Shown one piece after another: positions 27,576-37,070 of a stretch of 64,000 nt of DNA. The notes beneath the pieces are model-generated. The model saw only the letters and a list, made by a program, of their open reading frames with translations, was not told the DNA's origin and did no database searches. The number at the start of each line of letters is the position of its first letter. Position 1 is the stretch's first letter. Origin of the DNA: Lutispora thermophila DSM 19022. GTDB taxonomy: Bacteria > Bacillota > Clostridia > Lutisporales > Lutisporaceae. Location: positions 92,248-156,247 of the forward strand of contig NZ_FQZS01000007.1 of NCBI RefSeq assembly GCF_900142105.1. The letters run 5' to 3'. Position numbers and translations under genes: made by a program.

Positions 27576-28055
27576 ATGATCTTGATATATGCATTAATAA
27601 TTGCAGCCTTGTTTTTTATAGTTCTTTTGCTTGCTGTACCTTCAAAGGTTATTATTCGTTTTGATTCTATTTCTTCAAACTTTACTATACAGCTACTTTG
27701 GCTCTATCCTGTACTAAAGTCAGTTGCATGGTCTGAAAGTGATGGATTTCATTTAAACATTTATCTGTTTAATAAAAGAATTATTAAAAAGCGAATAATA
27801 AACAGAAAGACTGATTTAAAAAACATGAACTGGCTTAAAAAGCTTAACCCAACAGATATTCACATCATTGCTGAATATGGATTCAAAGATCCTTACTTCA
27901 CAGGTTTATTATTTGGTGCAATAAGTACCATTTCAAGATTCTTCACATTAGAATCACTAAGACAGAAGCCATGTTTTTCATCAGTTTCAGATTTTGTCAA
28001 TATTGACGCCACTGCAAAACTCAACCTTGGCTCTTCTATATTGAGGCTAGTATAA
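27576..28055 (+). CDS. DUF2953 protein (YtfI-like)
   Basis: A 159-residue protein with one N-terminal membrane helix (MILIYALIIAALFFIVLLLAV) and a soluble part containing IQLLWLYPVLKSVAW and NPTDIHIIAEYGFKDPYFTGLLFGAIS, which match DUF2953. In Bacillus the same gene (ytfI) lies directly before ytfJ, as here. The ATG at 27576 has GGAGGT seven bases upstream; an ATG 15 bases earlier lacks a site. The role is unknown, and expression in the forespore with gerW is likely by analogy. Confidence 0.82.
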   Translation: MILIYALIIAALFFIVLLLAVPSKVIIRFDSISSNFTIQLLWLYPVLKSVAWSESDGFHLNIYLFNKRIIKKRIINRKTDLKNMNWLKKLNPTDIHIIAEYGFKDPYFTGLLFGAISTISRFFTLESLRQKPCFSSVSDFVNIDATAKLNLGSSILRLV

Positions 28056-28090
28056 CTATAGAAAATTAGTATTACAAGGGAGGATTTTAA

Positions 28091-28492
28091 ATGGATTTGA
28101 ATAATACAATGGATCAGAATGTTAGCACATTGTTCTCCAATATAGAAAGCTTTACTCAAGAAGAAGGTACTCTTGGAAAACCCATAGAGCTTGAAAATAA
28201 AACAATAATTCCGGTTATATCCGTTTCTATAGGATATGGTGGCGGTAATTCTTCAGGCAAAACATCCCAAGGCAATACCTCCTCAGTTCAAGGAACCACC
28301 AATACAGGCTTGGATGCACTCGGAGTAGGTGCGCGAATTTCTACTGATGCGGTATTGGTAATAGACCAGAATAATGTGTCTGTAATGCCCATCAGTGCTA
28401 CCCAAGGAGCCATGAATCAGCTTATTAACAAACTGCCTCAGATGCTCGGAGGTAAGAATAACCAGCAGCAAGGACAGCAGGGCCAGCAATAA
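28091..28492 (+). CDS. gerW: GerW family sporulation protein (YtfJ)
   Basis: A 133-residue protein. The conserved core IIPVISVSIGYGGGNSSGK near residue 50, the low-complexity Ser/Thr/Gly linker, GVGARISTDAVLVIDQNNVSVMPI and the Gln-rich tail fit GerW/YtfJ. In Bacillus it is needed for normal germination with some receptors. AAGGGAGG lies before the ATG. It follows the DUF2953 gene by 35 bases, the same pair order as ytfI-ytfJ. A weak hairpin with arms GGCGCAAGA (28515-28523) and TCTTGTGCC (28550-28558) follows; the rest of the gap to 28742 is AT-rich and featureless. Confidence 0.9.
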   Translation: MDLNNTMDQNVSTLFSNIESFTQEEGTLGKPIELENKTIIPVISVSIGYGGGNSSGKTSQGNTSSVQGTTNTGLDALGVGARISTDAVLVIDQNNVSVMPISATQGAMNQLINKLPQMLGGKNNQQQGQQGQQ

Positions 28493-28742
28493 TAAAGATG
28501 AAGTAAAATATAACGGCGCAAGATCTTTCAGTTAGCTCCACTGTCATGGTCTTGTGCCTGTCAGTTATTTCAATATCCTATACTTAGAAAATTCATGATT
28601 ATTCTATGTTCAATATTTTGTTATATCTCTATTGTATTTACTTTTTAAATAGTCAATAATAGAATTATAATATACCATATTAAGGCATTAGGAAAATCTG
28701 CTAAGTTAACGTATATTAACTATAATCAAGGAAGGTGTCAAA

Positions 28743-30227
28743 ATGAAAAAACTCAAAAAACTAGCTGCCAGTCTGATTGTTTTTTTACTCCTATTTCAAT
28801 TATTGCAACTGCCAACAATAAATGTTTGGGCAATTAAAAATGAAATCGACAAATCTGATGCCCCAAGTAATTGGGCTGCTGAACATGTTCAAATGGCAAA
28901 ATTGTATAAATTAGCAGATGAGAGTATGTTTAGCAACTTTCATCAAAATGCTACCAGAAAAGATTTAGCAAAAATCGGTATAGCACTATATGAAAAATTG
29001 ACAGAAAAAACAACCGGCAATGATGAAGCAATACTCAAAGCCTATGAATTGGGACTTATGCAAAAATATTCTGATGACAAACTTGAACCTGAAAAGCCCA
29101 TTACAAGAGGAGAAGCTATATTGCTTTTACATAATGTTATAAAATCCTGTGAGCCTGAATTTAATTATGAAGTTGATATTGATTTAAAATACAAAGATGT
29201 TGACTCCCTGGAAGAGCCTTATTTATCTGCAGCTAGATATGCCGTTGCAAAAAATCTGCTAAAAGGCACCAATGAAAGCAAGCTGGCTCTGGCTGATAAT
29301 TGCACACGTCAGGAACTTATCATACTTGCAAATAAATATTACGAATTTGCAATACGAGAAGGGAATAAGGCTTCAAAAGGCCTTATGTGGAAGATATCTA
29401 ATGGAAAAAACCACCTGTATGTGCTAGGTTCAATACATATTGCCGATATAAGCATCTATCCATTTGGAAGAAATATTATGGAAGCCTATTATAAATCTGA
29501 TTATCTTGCTGTGGAGGCTAATATTGTACCAAGCAATGAAGATATTATGTATATGCTGCAAAAAGCATTTTATCAAGATGGCAATTCAATAGATAAAAAC
29601 ATATCAGAAGAAACCTACAAAAAATATACCGAATTTATGGATAGCTATGCCGGTACTCTTGGTATAGGACCTGAAGCATACAACTTGTTCAAACCATGGT
29701 ATGTTACATTGTTGCTGCCTAATCTTACTCTTGCCCAAAACTCTTTTGACGCAGCCCTCGGCATTGACATGTATTTTGTAAATAAAGCAATGGGAATCAA
29801 GGATATCATAGAAATAGAAGGAATAAAGTTTCAGGTAGATATGTTTGATAATTTCTCTCCAGAACTTCAGGAAAGGCTTCTGATATCTAGTTTGACAGAA
29901 ATGGAAACAGCTAAAGAAGACAATAATACTACTTTGGAAAGCATGAAAAACATGCTGACTGCCTGGAAAAAAGGCGATGCTGCTGCTTTGGAAGCTATTT
30001 TGGAAATTTCAAAGCAATCCGATGCTGACAAGCTCTCAGATGAGTTTGTCAACAAATTCTGGCATGACAGAGACAAACATATGGCTGATACAATAAAGAA
30101 ATTTCTTGCAGATGAAAATGGAAAGACATATTTTGTAGTAGTAGGAGCAGGCCATTTAGTGGGTGACAAAGGCGTTATTAAAATACTGGAGAATGATGGT
30201 TATGACATAGAACAGATTCTTAATTAG
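28743..30227 (+). CDS. S-layer-homology / TraB-GumN family secreted protein
   Basis: A 494-residue exported protein. A signal peptide (KKLKKLAASLIVFLLLFQLL, about 1-30) is followed by two to three SLH-like repeats (about 35-205, with APSNWAAEHVQMA, ITRGEAILLLHNVI and YLSAARYAV) that would tether it to the wall. The C-terminal TraB/GumN domain (about 215-494) has MWKISNGKNHLYVLGSIHIAD and VVVGAGHLVGDKGV, carrying the two GxxH metal-binding motifs of this possible metalloprotease family. AAGGAAGGTG precedes the ATG. The combination of SLH and TraB is typical of Clostridia. Its substrate is unknown. Confidence 0.9.
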   Translation: MKKLKKLAASLIVFLLLFQLLQLPTINVWAIKNEIDKSDAPSNWAAEHVQMAKLYKLADESMFSNFHQNATRKDLAKIGIALYEKLTEKTTGNDEAILKAYELGLMQKYSDDKLEPEKPITRGEAILLLHNVIKSCEPEFNYEVDIDLKYKDVDSLEEPYLSAARYAVAKNLLKGTNESKLALADNCTRQELIILANKYYEFAIREGNKASKGLMWKISNGKNHLYVLGSIHIADISIYPFGRNIMEAYYKSDYLAVEANIVPSNEDIMYMLQKAFYQDGNSIDKNISEETYKKYTEFMDSYAGTLGIGPEAYNLFKPWYVTLLLPNLTLAQNSFDAALGIDMYFVNKAMGIKDIIEIEGIKFQVDMFDNFSPELQERLLISSLTEMETAKEDNNTTLESMKNMLTAWKKGDAAALEAILEISKQSDADKLSDEFVNKFWHDRDKHMADTIKKFLADENGKTYFVVVGAGHLVGDKGVIKILENDGYDIEQILN

Positions 30228-30237
30228 CATAAAAATT

Positions 30238-30275
30238 AGAAAAGGTAGTATCTGTATAAGATATCTACCTTTTCT
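30238..30275 (+). terminator. Terminator after the SLH-TraB gene
   Basis: AGAAAAGGTA (30238-30247) pairs with TACCTTTTCT (30266-30275); an inner ATCT/AGAT pair extends the stem. ATTCCTTTT follows. It lies 10 bases after the stop codon. Confidence 0.75.
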
Positions 30276-30365
30276 ATTCCTTTTGATTTGTTATTCACAC
30301 ATAGAAAATGCTTTAACTATGTTGGCAACTTTTCTGGCATAAAATCAACAATTAAGTCACATAAA

Positions 30366-31553
30366 TTATAATGACTCTAATAATTCATCAATATTGGATA
30401 TTCCTTCAAATTTCTTCTTGCTTTCCACTGCTTTTCTAACTTTATTGGGCAGTGAAGCTTCGCCAAATACTATAGCTCCTTCTATTATTCCATTCTTCAA
30501 GAAGAACTTAATGTATCTTCCATGATCTTTTTCAAATCGTTGGAAAACATCACAATCTTCACTGAATATGTTGCCTATGGTGAACAATGTGATACCATGT
30601 ATCTTAAGCTGTGTGTGCGGTCTTATATCCTCATATATCATGGGTTTCCCCGCTGCATTGCTTCCTGCCACTTTACCCTGTGCTATAGCTATAGGCCATA
30701 TACAAAAGTTGTTGTTTTTAAATTCCGCTGCATCTCCTGCTGCATATATTCCTTCTATATTGGTCCTCATGTATTCATCGACTTTTATAGCTCTGCCAAT
30801 ATCAAGTCCCGTATTTTGGAAAGGTGCTATATTCGCCCTTACCCCCATGGAAAGGAGCACAAAACCTGTATCTATGGTTCTTCCATCCTTCAGTTTAACC
30901 TGTGCCACTGTACCATCTCCACAGAACTCTTCTGTTTCTCCATTGAGATACACATTAATGCCCTTCTCCTTCAGAGCATCCAGCAGCAGTGATGAGGCAA
31001 TGTCATCCGATTGTCTTGGAAGGAGCCTATCATTAATTTCCACTACATTAACTTCACATCCAAGCTGTCTTATGGAATAAGCAATTTCCAGACCTAACAA
31101 TCCTCCGCCTATTATGGTACATGCTTTTGTATTCTTAGCAAGATTGATAACATTATCTGCATCATGGATAGTACGTAATGTCATGATATTTTTCATATCC
31201 ACACCCTTAATAGGTGGTTTAAAAGGACTGGAACCTGTGGTTATTATAAGTTTGTCATAATGATAGCTGCTCTTATCCGTAAATACTTCTTTTTTGTTGA
31301 TATCGATCCTTGTAACCTTTGCTTGTTTTATAAGGTTTATTCTGTTTTTATCATACCAATCATCACCATAGGGAGTCATCTCCTCATAGCTGGTTTCGCC
31401 TGATATATAGTGTGGTATTCTTGTCCTTGTATAAGTATTTAGATTATCCATCTCTAATAATGTTATTTTACAATCCTTATCGGCTTCCCTAGCTGATTTT
31501 GATGCATAAAGTCCTGCAATACCCGCTCCTATAATTAATATTTTCTTCTCCAT
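30366..31553 (-). CDS. NAD(P)/FAD-dependent oxidoreductase
   Basis: A 395-residue flavoprotein of the pyridine nucleotide-disulphide oxidoreductase fold. FAD-binding GAGIAGLYAS is at residue 8, NAD(P)-binding IIGGGLLGLEIAYSIRQLG near 147, and the second FAD contact YAAGDAAEF near 275. The layout resembles the reductase part of nitrite reductase and rubredoxin or NADH:acceptor reductases (NirB-N / NorW type). No redox-active CxxC pair is seen, so it is not a thioredoxin reductase. A typical role in anaerobes is NADH-to-rubredoxin transfer for oxygen or NO detoxification; the acceptor is not encoded nearby. The ribosome site is weak. Confidence 0.88.
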   Translation of the reverse strand: MEKKILIIGAGIAGLYASKSAREADKDCKITLLEMDNLNTYTRTRIPHYISGETSYEEMTPYGDDWYDKNRINLIKQAKVTRIDINKKEVFTDKSSYHYDKLIITTGSSPFKPPIKGVDMKNIMTLRTIHDADNVINLAKNTKACTIIGGGLLGLEIAYSIRQLGCEVNVVEINDRLLPRQSDDIASSLLLDALKEKGINVYLNGETEEFCGDGTVAQVKLKDGRTIDTGFVLLSMGVRANIAPFQNTGLDIGRAIKVDEYMRTNIEGIYAAGDAAEFKNNNFCIWPIAIAQGKVAGSNAAGKPMIYEDIRPHTQLKIHGITLFTIGNIFSEDCDVFQRFEKDHGRYIKFFLKNGIIEGAIVFGEASLPNKVRKAVESKKKFEGISNIDELLESL

Positions 31554-31752
31554 ATTATCACTACCCCGTTATAATTTTCTTTTTATTGATATATTAGTTA
31601 TATTTCGACGAGTTTTTGTCAATACCTTTATTTTTTTGATAATTATTATCCATTAATGTAAGATACAAAAATTTTCAAATCTAATGATTATTATTTGGAT
31701 ATTTTATTAATCTTATTTAATGAAACTGATCAGTACACATCTATTTCTACAA

Positions 31753-31760
31753 CATATAAT
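31753..31760 (+). promoter_or_regulatory. Possible sporulation-sigma -10 element before the LysM-GH18 gene
   Basis: CATATAAT, 36 bases before the start, fits the CATAnnnT pattern of sigma-E/sigma-K -10 elements. No convincing -35 is seen. It is supported only by the gene's expected mother-cell expression. The rest of 31554-31795 shows nothing else. Confidence 0.35.
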
Positions 31761-31795
31761 GATATAAGCAAATTTTATTTTAAGTAGGTGATATT

Positions 31796-33082
31796 TTGCA
31801 GATCCATGTTGTCCAACCAGGCCAGTCGATATTTCAAATAGCACAACTGTATAACACCACTGTTTCTGCCGTTGCAGGGGCCAATGAAGTCCCCAATCCC
31901 AATCAATTGGTGGTAGGACAGACTCTTGTTATCCCCATAGTTGGGAGTTTTTACTGGGTTCAGCCCGGAGACAGCTTGTACAGCATAGGACGAAAATTCG
32001 GTATAAGCTATCAGGAACTCGCTCGCATAAACGGAATACCAGTAAATCAGCCTTTACGAGTAGGATTAAGACTATATATCCCACCACGTACCAAAAAAAA
32101 GGCAGAAATAAACGCATATGTCGAGCCGACAGGAACTACTGTTACTCCTGCGTTGGAAAATTCGGCTCGAAAAGCAGCACCATTTTTGACATACCTAGCA
32201 CCCTTCAGTTACAGAGTAAACAGAGATGGAACATTGCAACCTCCGCCGCTGAACAACTTCCCTGCTATTGCTGAAGCCAACGGTGCAGCTTTAATGATGG
32301 TTGTCACAAATCTGGAAGAAGGACAGTTCAGCTCAGAGCTGGGAAGAATTATCCTGACCAATGAAGAGGTACAGAATCGTCTTCTTGATAATATAATCGC
32401 CACAGCAAGACAGCACAACTATGGAGACATACATTTTGACATGGAATTTTTGCCTACTGATTTAAGAGAAGCCTATAACAACTTTTTGAGAAAAGCTAAA
32501 GCAAGGCTATCTGCAGAAGGATTGCTCATGTCTACAGCCCTTGCCCCAAAAACAAGCGCCACCCAGGTAGGTGAATGGTATGAAGCCCATGATTATAAGG
32601 CTCATGGAGAAATTGCCGACTTTGTTGTTTTGATGACCTATGAATGGGGATACAGCGGTGGACCACCCATGCCTGTATCTCCAATAGGGCCGGTAAGACA
32701 GGTTGTGGAATATGCTTTGACTGAAATGCCTGCCAACAAGATAATGATGGGTCAGAATTTATACGGATATGACTGGACACTGCCTTATGTTCCTGGTGGG
32801 CAGTATGCAAGGGCAGTAAGCCCTCAACAGGCCATTCGAATAGCAGCAGAAAACAACGTGCCCATTAGATATGATTACACAGCTCAGGCTCCATATTTCA
32901 ACTATACAGACACCCAAGGAAGGCAGCATAGAGTCTGGTTTGAAGATGCCCGATCCATCCAGGCAAAATTCGATTTAGTAAAGGAACTGGGATTACGAGG
33001 AGTAAGCTACTGGAAACTGGGTCTTCCTTTCCCCCAAAACTGGCTACTCATTGAGGAAAACTTCGATGTAGTTAAGAGATAG
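31796..33082 (+). CDS. LysM-GH18 spore cortex-type glycosidase (SleL/YaaH-like)
   Basis: A 428-residue protein with two LysM repeats (about 2-48 and 52-96), a short linker and a GH18 catalytic domain (about 110-428). The catalytic DxxxDxE is D211, D215 and E217 in GDIHFDMEF. In B. subtilis the relative YaaH and in B. anthracis SleL act on cortex peptidoglycan during germination; the LysM repeats hold the enzyme in the spore. No signal peptide, as usual for mother-cell-made spore enzymes. The start is TTG at 31796 with AGGTGA before it. It stands alone with a downstream bidirectional terminator. Confidence 0.92.
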   Translation: MQIHVVQPGQSIFQIAQLYNTTVSAVAGANEVPNPNQLVVGQTLVIPIVGSFYWVQPGDSLYSIGRKFGISYQELARINGIPVNQPLRVGLRLYIPPRTKKKAEINAYVEPTGTTVTPALENSARKAAPFLTYLAPFSYRVNRDGTLQPPPLNNFPAIAEANGAALMMVVTNLEEGQFSSELGRIILTNEEVQNRLLDNIIATARQHNYGDIHFDMEFLPTDLREAYNNFLRKAKARLSAEGLLMSTALAPKTSATQVGEWYEAHDYKAHGEIADFVVLMTYEWGYSGGPPMPVSPIGPVRQVVEYALTEMPANKIMMGQNLYGYDWTLPYVPGGQYARAVSPQQAIRIAAENNVPIRYDYTAQAPYFNYTDTQGRQHRVWFEDARSIQAKFDLVKELGLRGVSYWKLGLPFPQNWLLIEENFDVVKR

Positions 33083-33085
33083 TCA

Positions 33086-33126
33086 ATATAACCCCTGTAG
33101 ATTTATTAATTCTACAGGGGTTATAT
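33086..33126. terminator. Bidirectional terminator between the LysM-GH18 and ASCH genes
   Basis: Perfect 16-bp arms ATATAACCCCTGTAGA (33086-33101) and its complement (33111-33126) with a 9-base AT loop lie between two converging genes, each only 3-13 bases away. Confidence 0.85.
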
Positions 33127-33138
33127 ACGTTCATAATG

Positions 33139-33606
33139 CTATTTATATACCACTTCAAACTCTTCGCATACTACCAGCATATCTTCACTGGGCTCTTTCC
33201 CAAGCGGTCTGATTTCTCTTGAAAAATATCTCCAATGACAATCTCTCCAATATTCCAGAGATTTGTCTCCTTCTCCCTCCAAGGCTGCGAATTCAGCTGT
33301 CACATCCTTAAAAGGAAGAATATCCACTTTTTCTGTCCTCACAATACATTGGGCAATTCCATCCCAATCTGTTATGATGCTATAATCTCCAACCTTAGGC
33401 AACTCTTGGTTATCCGCTTCGTAGGAAAGATATAACGATGCAGTAGCTCTCTTGATACCCTGAACAACCAACTGAGCCAATTCATCTGCATCTTCTCTAT
33501 TATCACAAAAGTGCCAAGCACTATACTTTCTATCAGTAGCTGATGGCTTTTCCCCTTCAGAAGAAAGATATTCTTCCCACATTCTTTTTACAGACTCATG
33601 TTTCAT
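33139..33606 (-). CDS. ASCH domain protein
   Basis: A 155-residue soluble protein. The ASCH fold is seen in AWHFCDNREDADELAQLVVQGIKRATASLYLSYE and the strand pattern PKVGDYSIITDWDGIAQCIVRTEKVDILPF, with the family C-terminal EYWRDCHWRYFSREI. ASCH domains resemble PUA and are thought to bind RNA; several members hydrolyse N4-acetylcytidine. AAGGAGTGAG precedes the ATG. It is monocistronic, convergent with the LysM-GH18 gene. The family is clear; the substrate is not. Confidence 0.88.
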   Translation of the reverse strand: MKHESVKRMWEEYLSSEGEKPSATDRKYSAWHFCDNREDADELAQLVVQGIKRATASLYLSYEADNQELPKVGDYSIITDWDGIAQCIVRTEKVDILPFKDVTAEFAALEGEGDKSLEYWRDCHWRYFSREIRPLGKEPSEDMLVVCEEFEVVYK

Positions 33607-33694
33607 GAATTCTCACTCCTTGTTTTTATTTTGCATATAGCTGATAATTAATCTAATAATATTAATGTATATAATGATTTTTAGGTGATATATT

Positions 33695-33817
33695 ATGAAT
33701 GCCATTCAAGAGTTTATCAGACAATATCCAGTTATATTCTCCGTCATTGTCATCACAGCTTTTATAGGCTATGTCCGCTCTCTTATTATTTACGTGGACA
33801 AAAGAAAGAAAAAGTAG
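33695..33817 (+). CDS. 40-residue single-helix membrane protein
   Basis: ATG at 33695 with TAGGTGA eight bases upstream opens 40 codons ending at TAG 33815-33817. The product has a charged start (NAIQEFIRQYP), one hydrophobic helix (VIFSVIVITAFIGYVRSLIIYV) and a basic end (DKRKKKK-like). The ribosome site and the classic single-helix layout make it a likely real small protein. It resembles nothing I can name. The stretch 33818-34058 after it is AT-rich and holds only an AAAGCT/AGCTTT hairpin near 34009-34027. Confidence 0.55.
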   Translation: MNAIQEFIRQYPVIFSVIVITAFIGYVRSLIIYVDKRKKK

Positions 33818-34058
33818 TTTTGTAAATACTGAATCAATATATTGCTACCAATTCATTTCGTGTATTATAAAGAGGTACACAGCCATATTTTGTCAATATT
33901 ACCGTTTTTTCTATTCGTACTCCGCTTCATTCATGCCTGGCTTAATGCTTTTAATGACACACACCAATTATCATTATCCCTCGTTTACCACACAATTGTA
34001 AATATTGGAAAGCTGCTGCAAAGCTTTTTTACAACAGCATCTAATTTTAATAAGACAC

Positions 34059-36746
34059 TTATTCTGCCTTTTCCTTCTTTCCTGTCATAATATTGATTTT
34101 GTACTTGCCCATATTTTTGAATCCACCATTATCAAAATCGAAATAATTATAGTCATAATATACATACTTGTCATCAGCATAGAGCAAATCTCCCTGTGCA
34201 TCACCAATCTTCCTCACATTGCTTCCGTCGGTTTTCATGGTATACACACCGTCTCTATCATTATATATCCTATAATATAGATTGTCTCCAAAGTATATTA
34301 CCTCCCAGGCTCCCTTATCGCTGAGAAGCTTGTTATCTGTGCCGTCAAGATTGATGCTGTAAAACTTTACAGTATCATATTCTCCGCTTTCGCCAAGCTG
34401 TCGGTAATATATCTTATCCTTGTAAATATCAAAATACATTACTTCAGCTATGTGCTTTTCGTCGCTTCCATCCACCTTTACCCTATGAAGAGTAAATTGT
34501 TCCTCACTTCCTTCTATAACCTTTCGGTTAGTCAAGTAGTATAGATAGTCACCTGATTTCTCAAAGCCATAAATGCCACGCCAGTTTGGTGACATCCTAT
34601 AGCCACTCAATATTTGCAGTCCAGATCCGTCATATTTCACTCTCATGGGATATCCTAATGGATCTGTACGAAGGGTATTAATATAGTCATAGGGGTCCCA
34701 GGTGAAATATATCCATTCCCCATCCACCATTCCATTGTCAAGGCTGATAAAGTCATCATCCTCCCAGTAGATAGAGGTACAGTTCAATGATATATTCTCT
34801 GAATCTGCTAGATTATCGGAGCTTTTTACATACTCCTTGTATTTATCTCCCAACCGAATTTTGCATAAGTAACCATTATCATAAATATATACTTGATTGC
34901 CTTCTAGCTTCAAAATTTCGCCCGTCGTTCCTTCGTAAACCTGTTCAAGTCTTCCCTCTTTCTTATTTTCCCTTATAAGGTACAGATGGGTGTAGTCTTC
35001 ACCGCTGTCCCTTTCAGTAAAATATGTTGAAGCATTTTCATGCTTGATATAATACCATTTATAATCCCATCCGTCCTGGCTGAAGGCAGGTTTTTCCTTC
35101 ACAAGCTTTGCATTTTCTGTGATACCCATTAAATATGAACTATTTAGCTGTGTTAATTCATCAAAGGCAGAAACCACGTCAAGATATACGGTTTTGCCAG
35201 CAATAGCAATCAGGCCTTTAAGCCATGTTATCTTTTTTCCCAGAGCTTCTGTTATAGGTCTCAAAGGCACATATACCGTACCATTTATTTTCTCAGCTGA
35301 AGCAGATATTGCAGATTTTTTCCCATTTGATATTAATTCTTTGCTCCCTATCTTCAACGAGAGAGTTTTACCTTCATGTCTGATGTAAATTGTACCATCT
35401 GCCGTATTTTCACTTACTTCTGCACCAAAACCACTTTTGAAAAAATTTAAAGGTACTAGAGTCTGCCCGTCTTTATAAACAGGTACCAACTTTGAATTGC
35501 TTTCATCTAATATCACTCTTTCCCCTTTTACTTTAATATAAGGGATTCCTAAAGTTGTAAGAACAGCATTATCAATACTATCATATGAGTTATTAGATTT
35601 TTCTTTTATAGATGGGCTTAATACCAGCATCTCGCATCGGTTTGATGATTTTCCATCATAACCTCCCATTATCAATATGTTACCATTCTTCAACTGCAAA
35701 GCAGCAGGAGGACTGTAAGTATATTTAAGTGAAGGTCCCTTTGTCCACACATCACTAATAGGGTTATATATCTCTGTAGTTCTGAAATATTCTTTTCCAC
35801 TAATGCCTGCAACTACTATAACCCGTCCATCCGGAAGAGTAAAAGCCCTTGCATTATCCCTTCCGCTGTTCATAAATGAAGTGGTCCTCCAAATATTCTT
35901 TTCTGGATCGAATATATCCGCATCCCAATTTGCATTTTGACTGTATCCTCCATTGGAGCCTCCGATTATCATGAATTTTCCATCTGCCATAACAGTACAT
36001 GCTCCTGAAGTTCTTGGATTAGGCATTACCCATGATGTGGAGAATTCATCCTTAATGGAATTATAATACTCCCCTGGAGTAAGAGAATTTTCAAGCACGC
36101 TCGGAGAGAATGAGAATACATTGCCTTGGCTGTTTACAAGGGTTTTAGTACCTGCATATCCTACCTTTGCCTTTTTGATCCAAATGTTCTTGTTCACATC
36201 ATACACATACGCCATATTTTTATTATTATAGGCTTTTCCTAGCACTAACACTGTATTATCTTTCAATAATACTGCCGTTACTCCACTTAAACCTTCTGGC
36301 ATTTCTGCCACAGCCATAAAACTATCATTCTGAGGGTTATATATTTCAGTTTTTATATACTCTCTTTTATAATCAGCATCTTCCATGGGTGTTCTTTTTT
36401 CCCCTCCGACAATGAGCACCCTGCCATCAGATAAAGTTATTGCGGCTTGTCCATATTCCATGGTTCTATTTCTTAGCTGTTTTCATTGATTTTTATTGAT
36501 ATCATACACATAAGCATCATCCCAATTGACTGTTATAAACACCTTGTTTTCTCCTGCCAAAGCTGTAAGCCCTATGCTCATACTTTCATCTGCCAACTTA
36601 GGTTTATATGGAATAGGACTTATCTCTTTCCATGTGCCTATACTGTCAATACCATCAGCATACAATGATAGAGAAATGCTGCAAAAAACCAGAGCCACTG
36701 TAAATGTTAATAATAACTTATACTGCTTCAGCTTCAAATGATCCAT
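34059..36746 (-). pseudogene. Kelch / copper-amine-oxidase-N / DUF5050-type secreted protein, broken by an in-frame TGA
   Basis: One reading frame of 895 codons is interrupted only by TGA at codon 88 (36483-36485). Codons 1-87 hold a signal peptide (LLLTFTVALVFCSISLSLYA) and the first Kelch strand (VYDINKNQ). After the stop the frame continues KQLRNRTMEYGQAAI into five or more Kelch repeats (LPDGRVIVVAG, KNGNILIMGG). A copper-amine-oxidase-like domain follows (VPLRPITEALGKKITW), and a beta-propeller of DUF5050 type (MRVKYDGSGLQILSG, KVDGSDEKHIAE) ends it. A tryptophan is usual where TGA stands, so TGG to TGA is the likely event. Downstream translation could start at 36461 but would lack the export signal. 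A sequencing error is possible. Confidence 0.85.
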
Positions 36747-37070
36747 CTCCTGTCTATATGTAGAATTATGTTGTAAAATGTAGAATATCCATATAATTTT
36801 ACTATCGCACCCTCTTTATGTCAATGTTATAGATGGCTTCAATTCATTGTATCTTCTAGTACTTCAATGAGCATGTTTCATTCCCATTAAACAACTTTAA
36901 AAGCTTGGAACCAATTCATGCAGGTAGTTTAGCTTCTTAACCGAAATAAATTAAATTCCGTAACATATGTTACAGAAAAATGCAATACTTACCATTATAC
37001 TATAAATAAAGGACGAGATTATTAAACTAAATAAGCAATTATACTCTAAAAAAAAGAAAGGAAAGGGCTT
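36747..37070. promoter_or_regulatory. Intergenic region with operator and promoter of the hemerythrin gene
   Basis: This 324-base divergent gap carries GTAACATATGTTAC at 36960-36973 and a -10 TATACT at 36996-37001. A start near 37008 places the palindrome centre at -41.5, the usual spot for activation by CRP/FNR proteins. GGAAAGGG before 37071 is the ribosome site. The left half contains the promoter of the Kelch gene but no clear element. Confidence 0.6.
36960..36973. promoter_or_regulatory. CRP/FNR-type (HcpR-like) operator upstream of the hemerythrin gene
   Basis: Perfect 14-base palindrome GTAACATATGTTAC, identical to the one at 8895-8908 before the DUF438-hemerythrin gene. It is 98-111 bases before the ATG and about 41.5 before the inferred start site. 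Confidence 0.68.

Noticed and set aside
27380-27577. 65-codon minus-strand frame in the SPFH-DUF2953 gap
   Set aside because: It has no ribosome site and overlaps the start and ribosome site of the DUF2953 gene.
28515-28558. Structured RNA after gerW
   Set aside because: The GGCGCAAGA/TCTTGTGCC stem has a G-U pair and a 26-base loop and matches no RNA family I know; it is only a weak terminator candidate.
36483-36485. Selenocysteine at the in-frame TGA of the Kelch gene
   Set aside because: No SECIS-like hairpin is seen in the bases right after the TGA, and the position calls for tryptophan in a Kelch blade.
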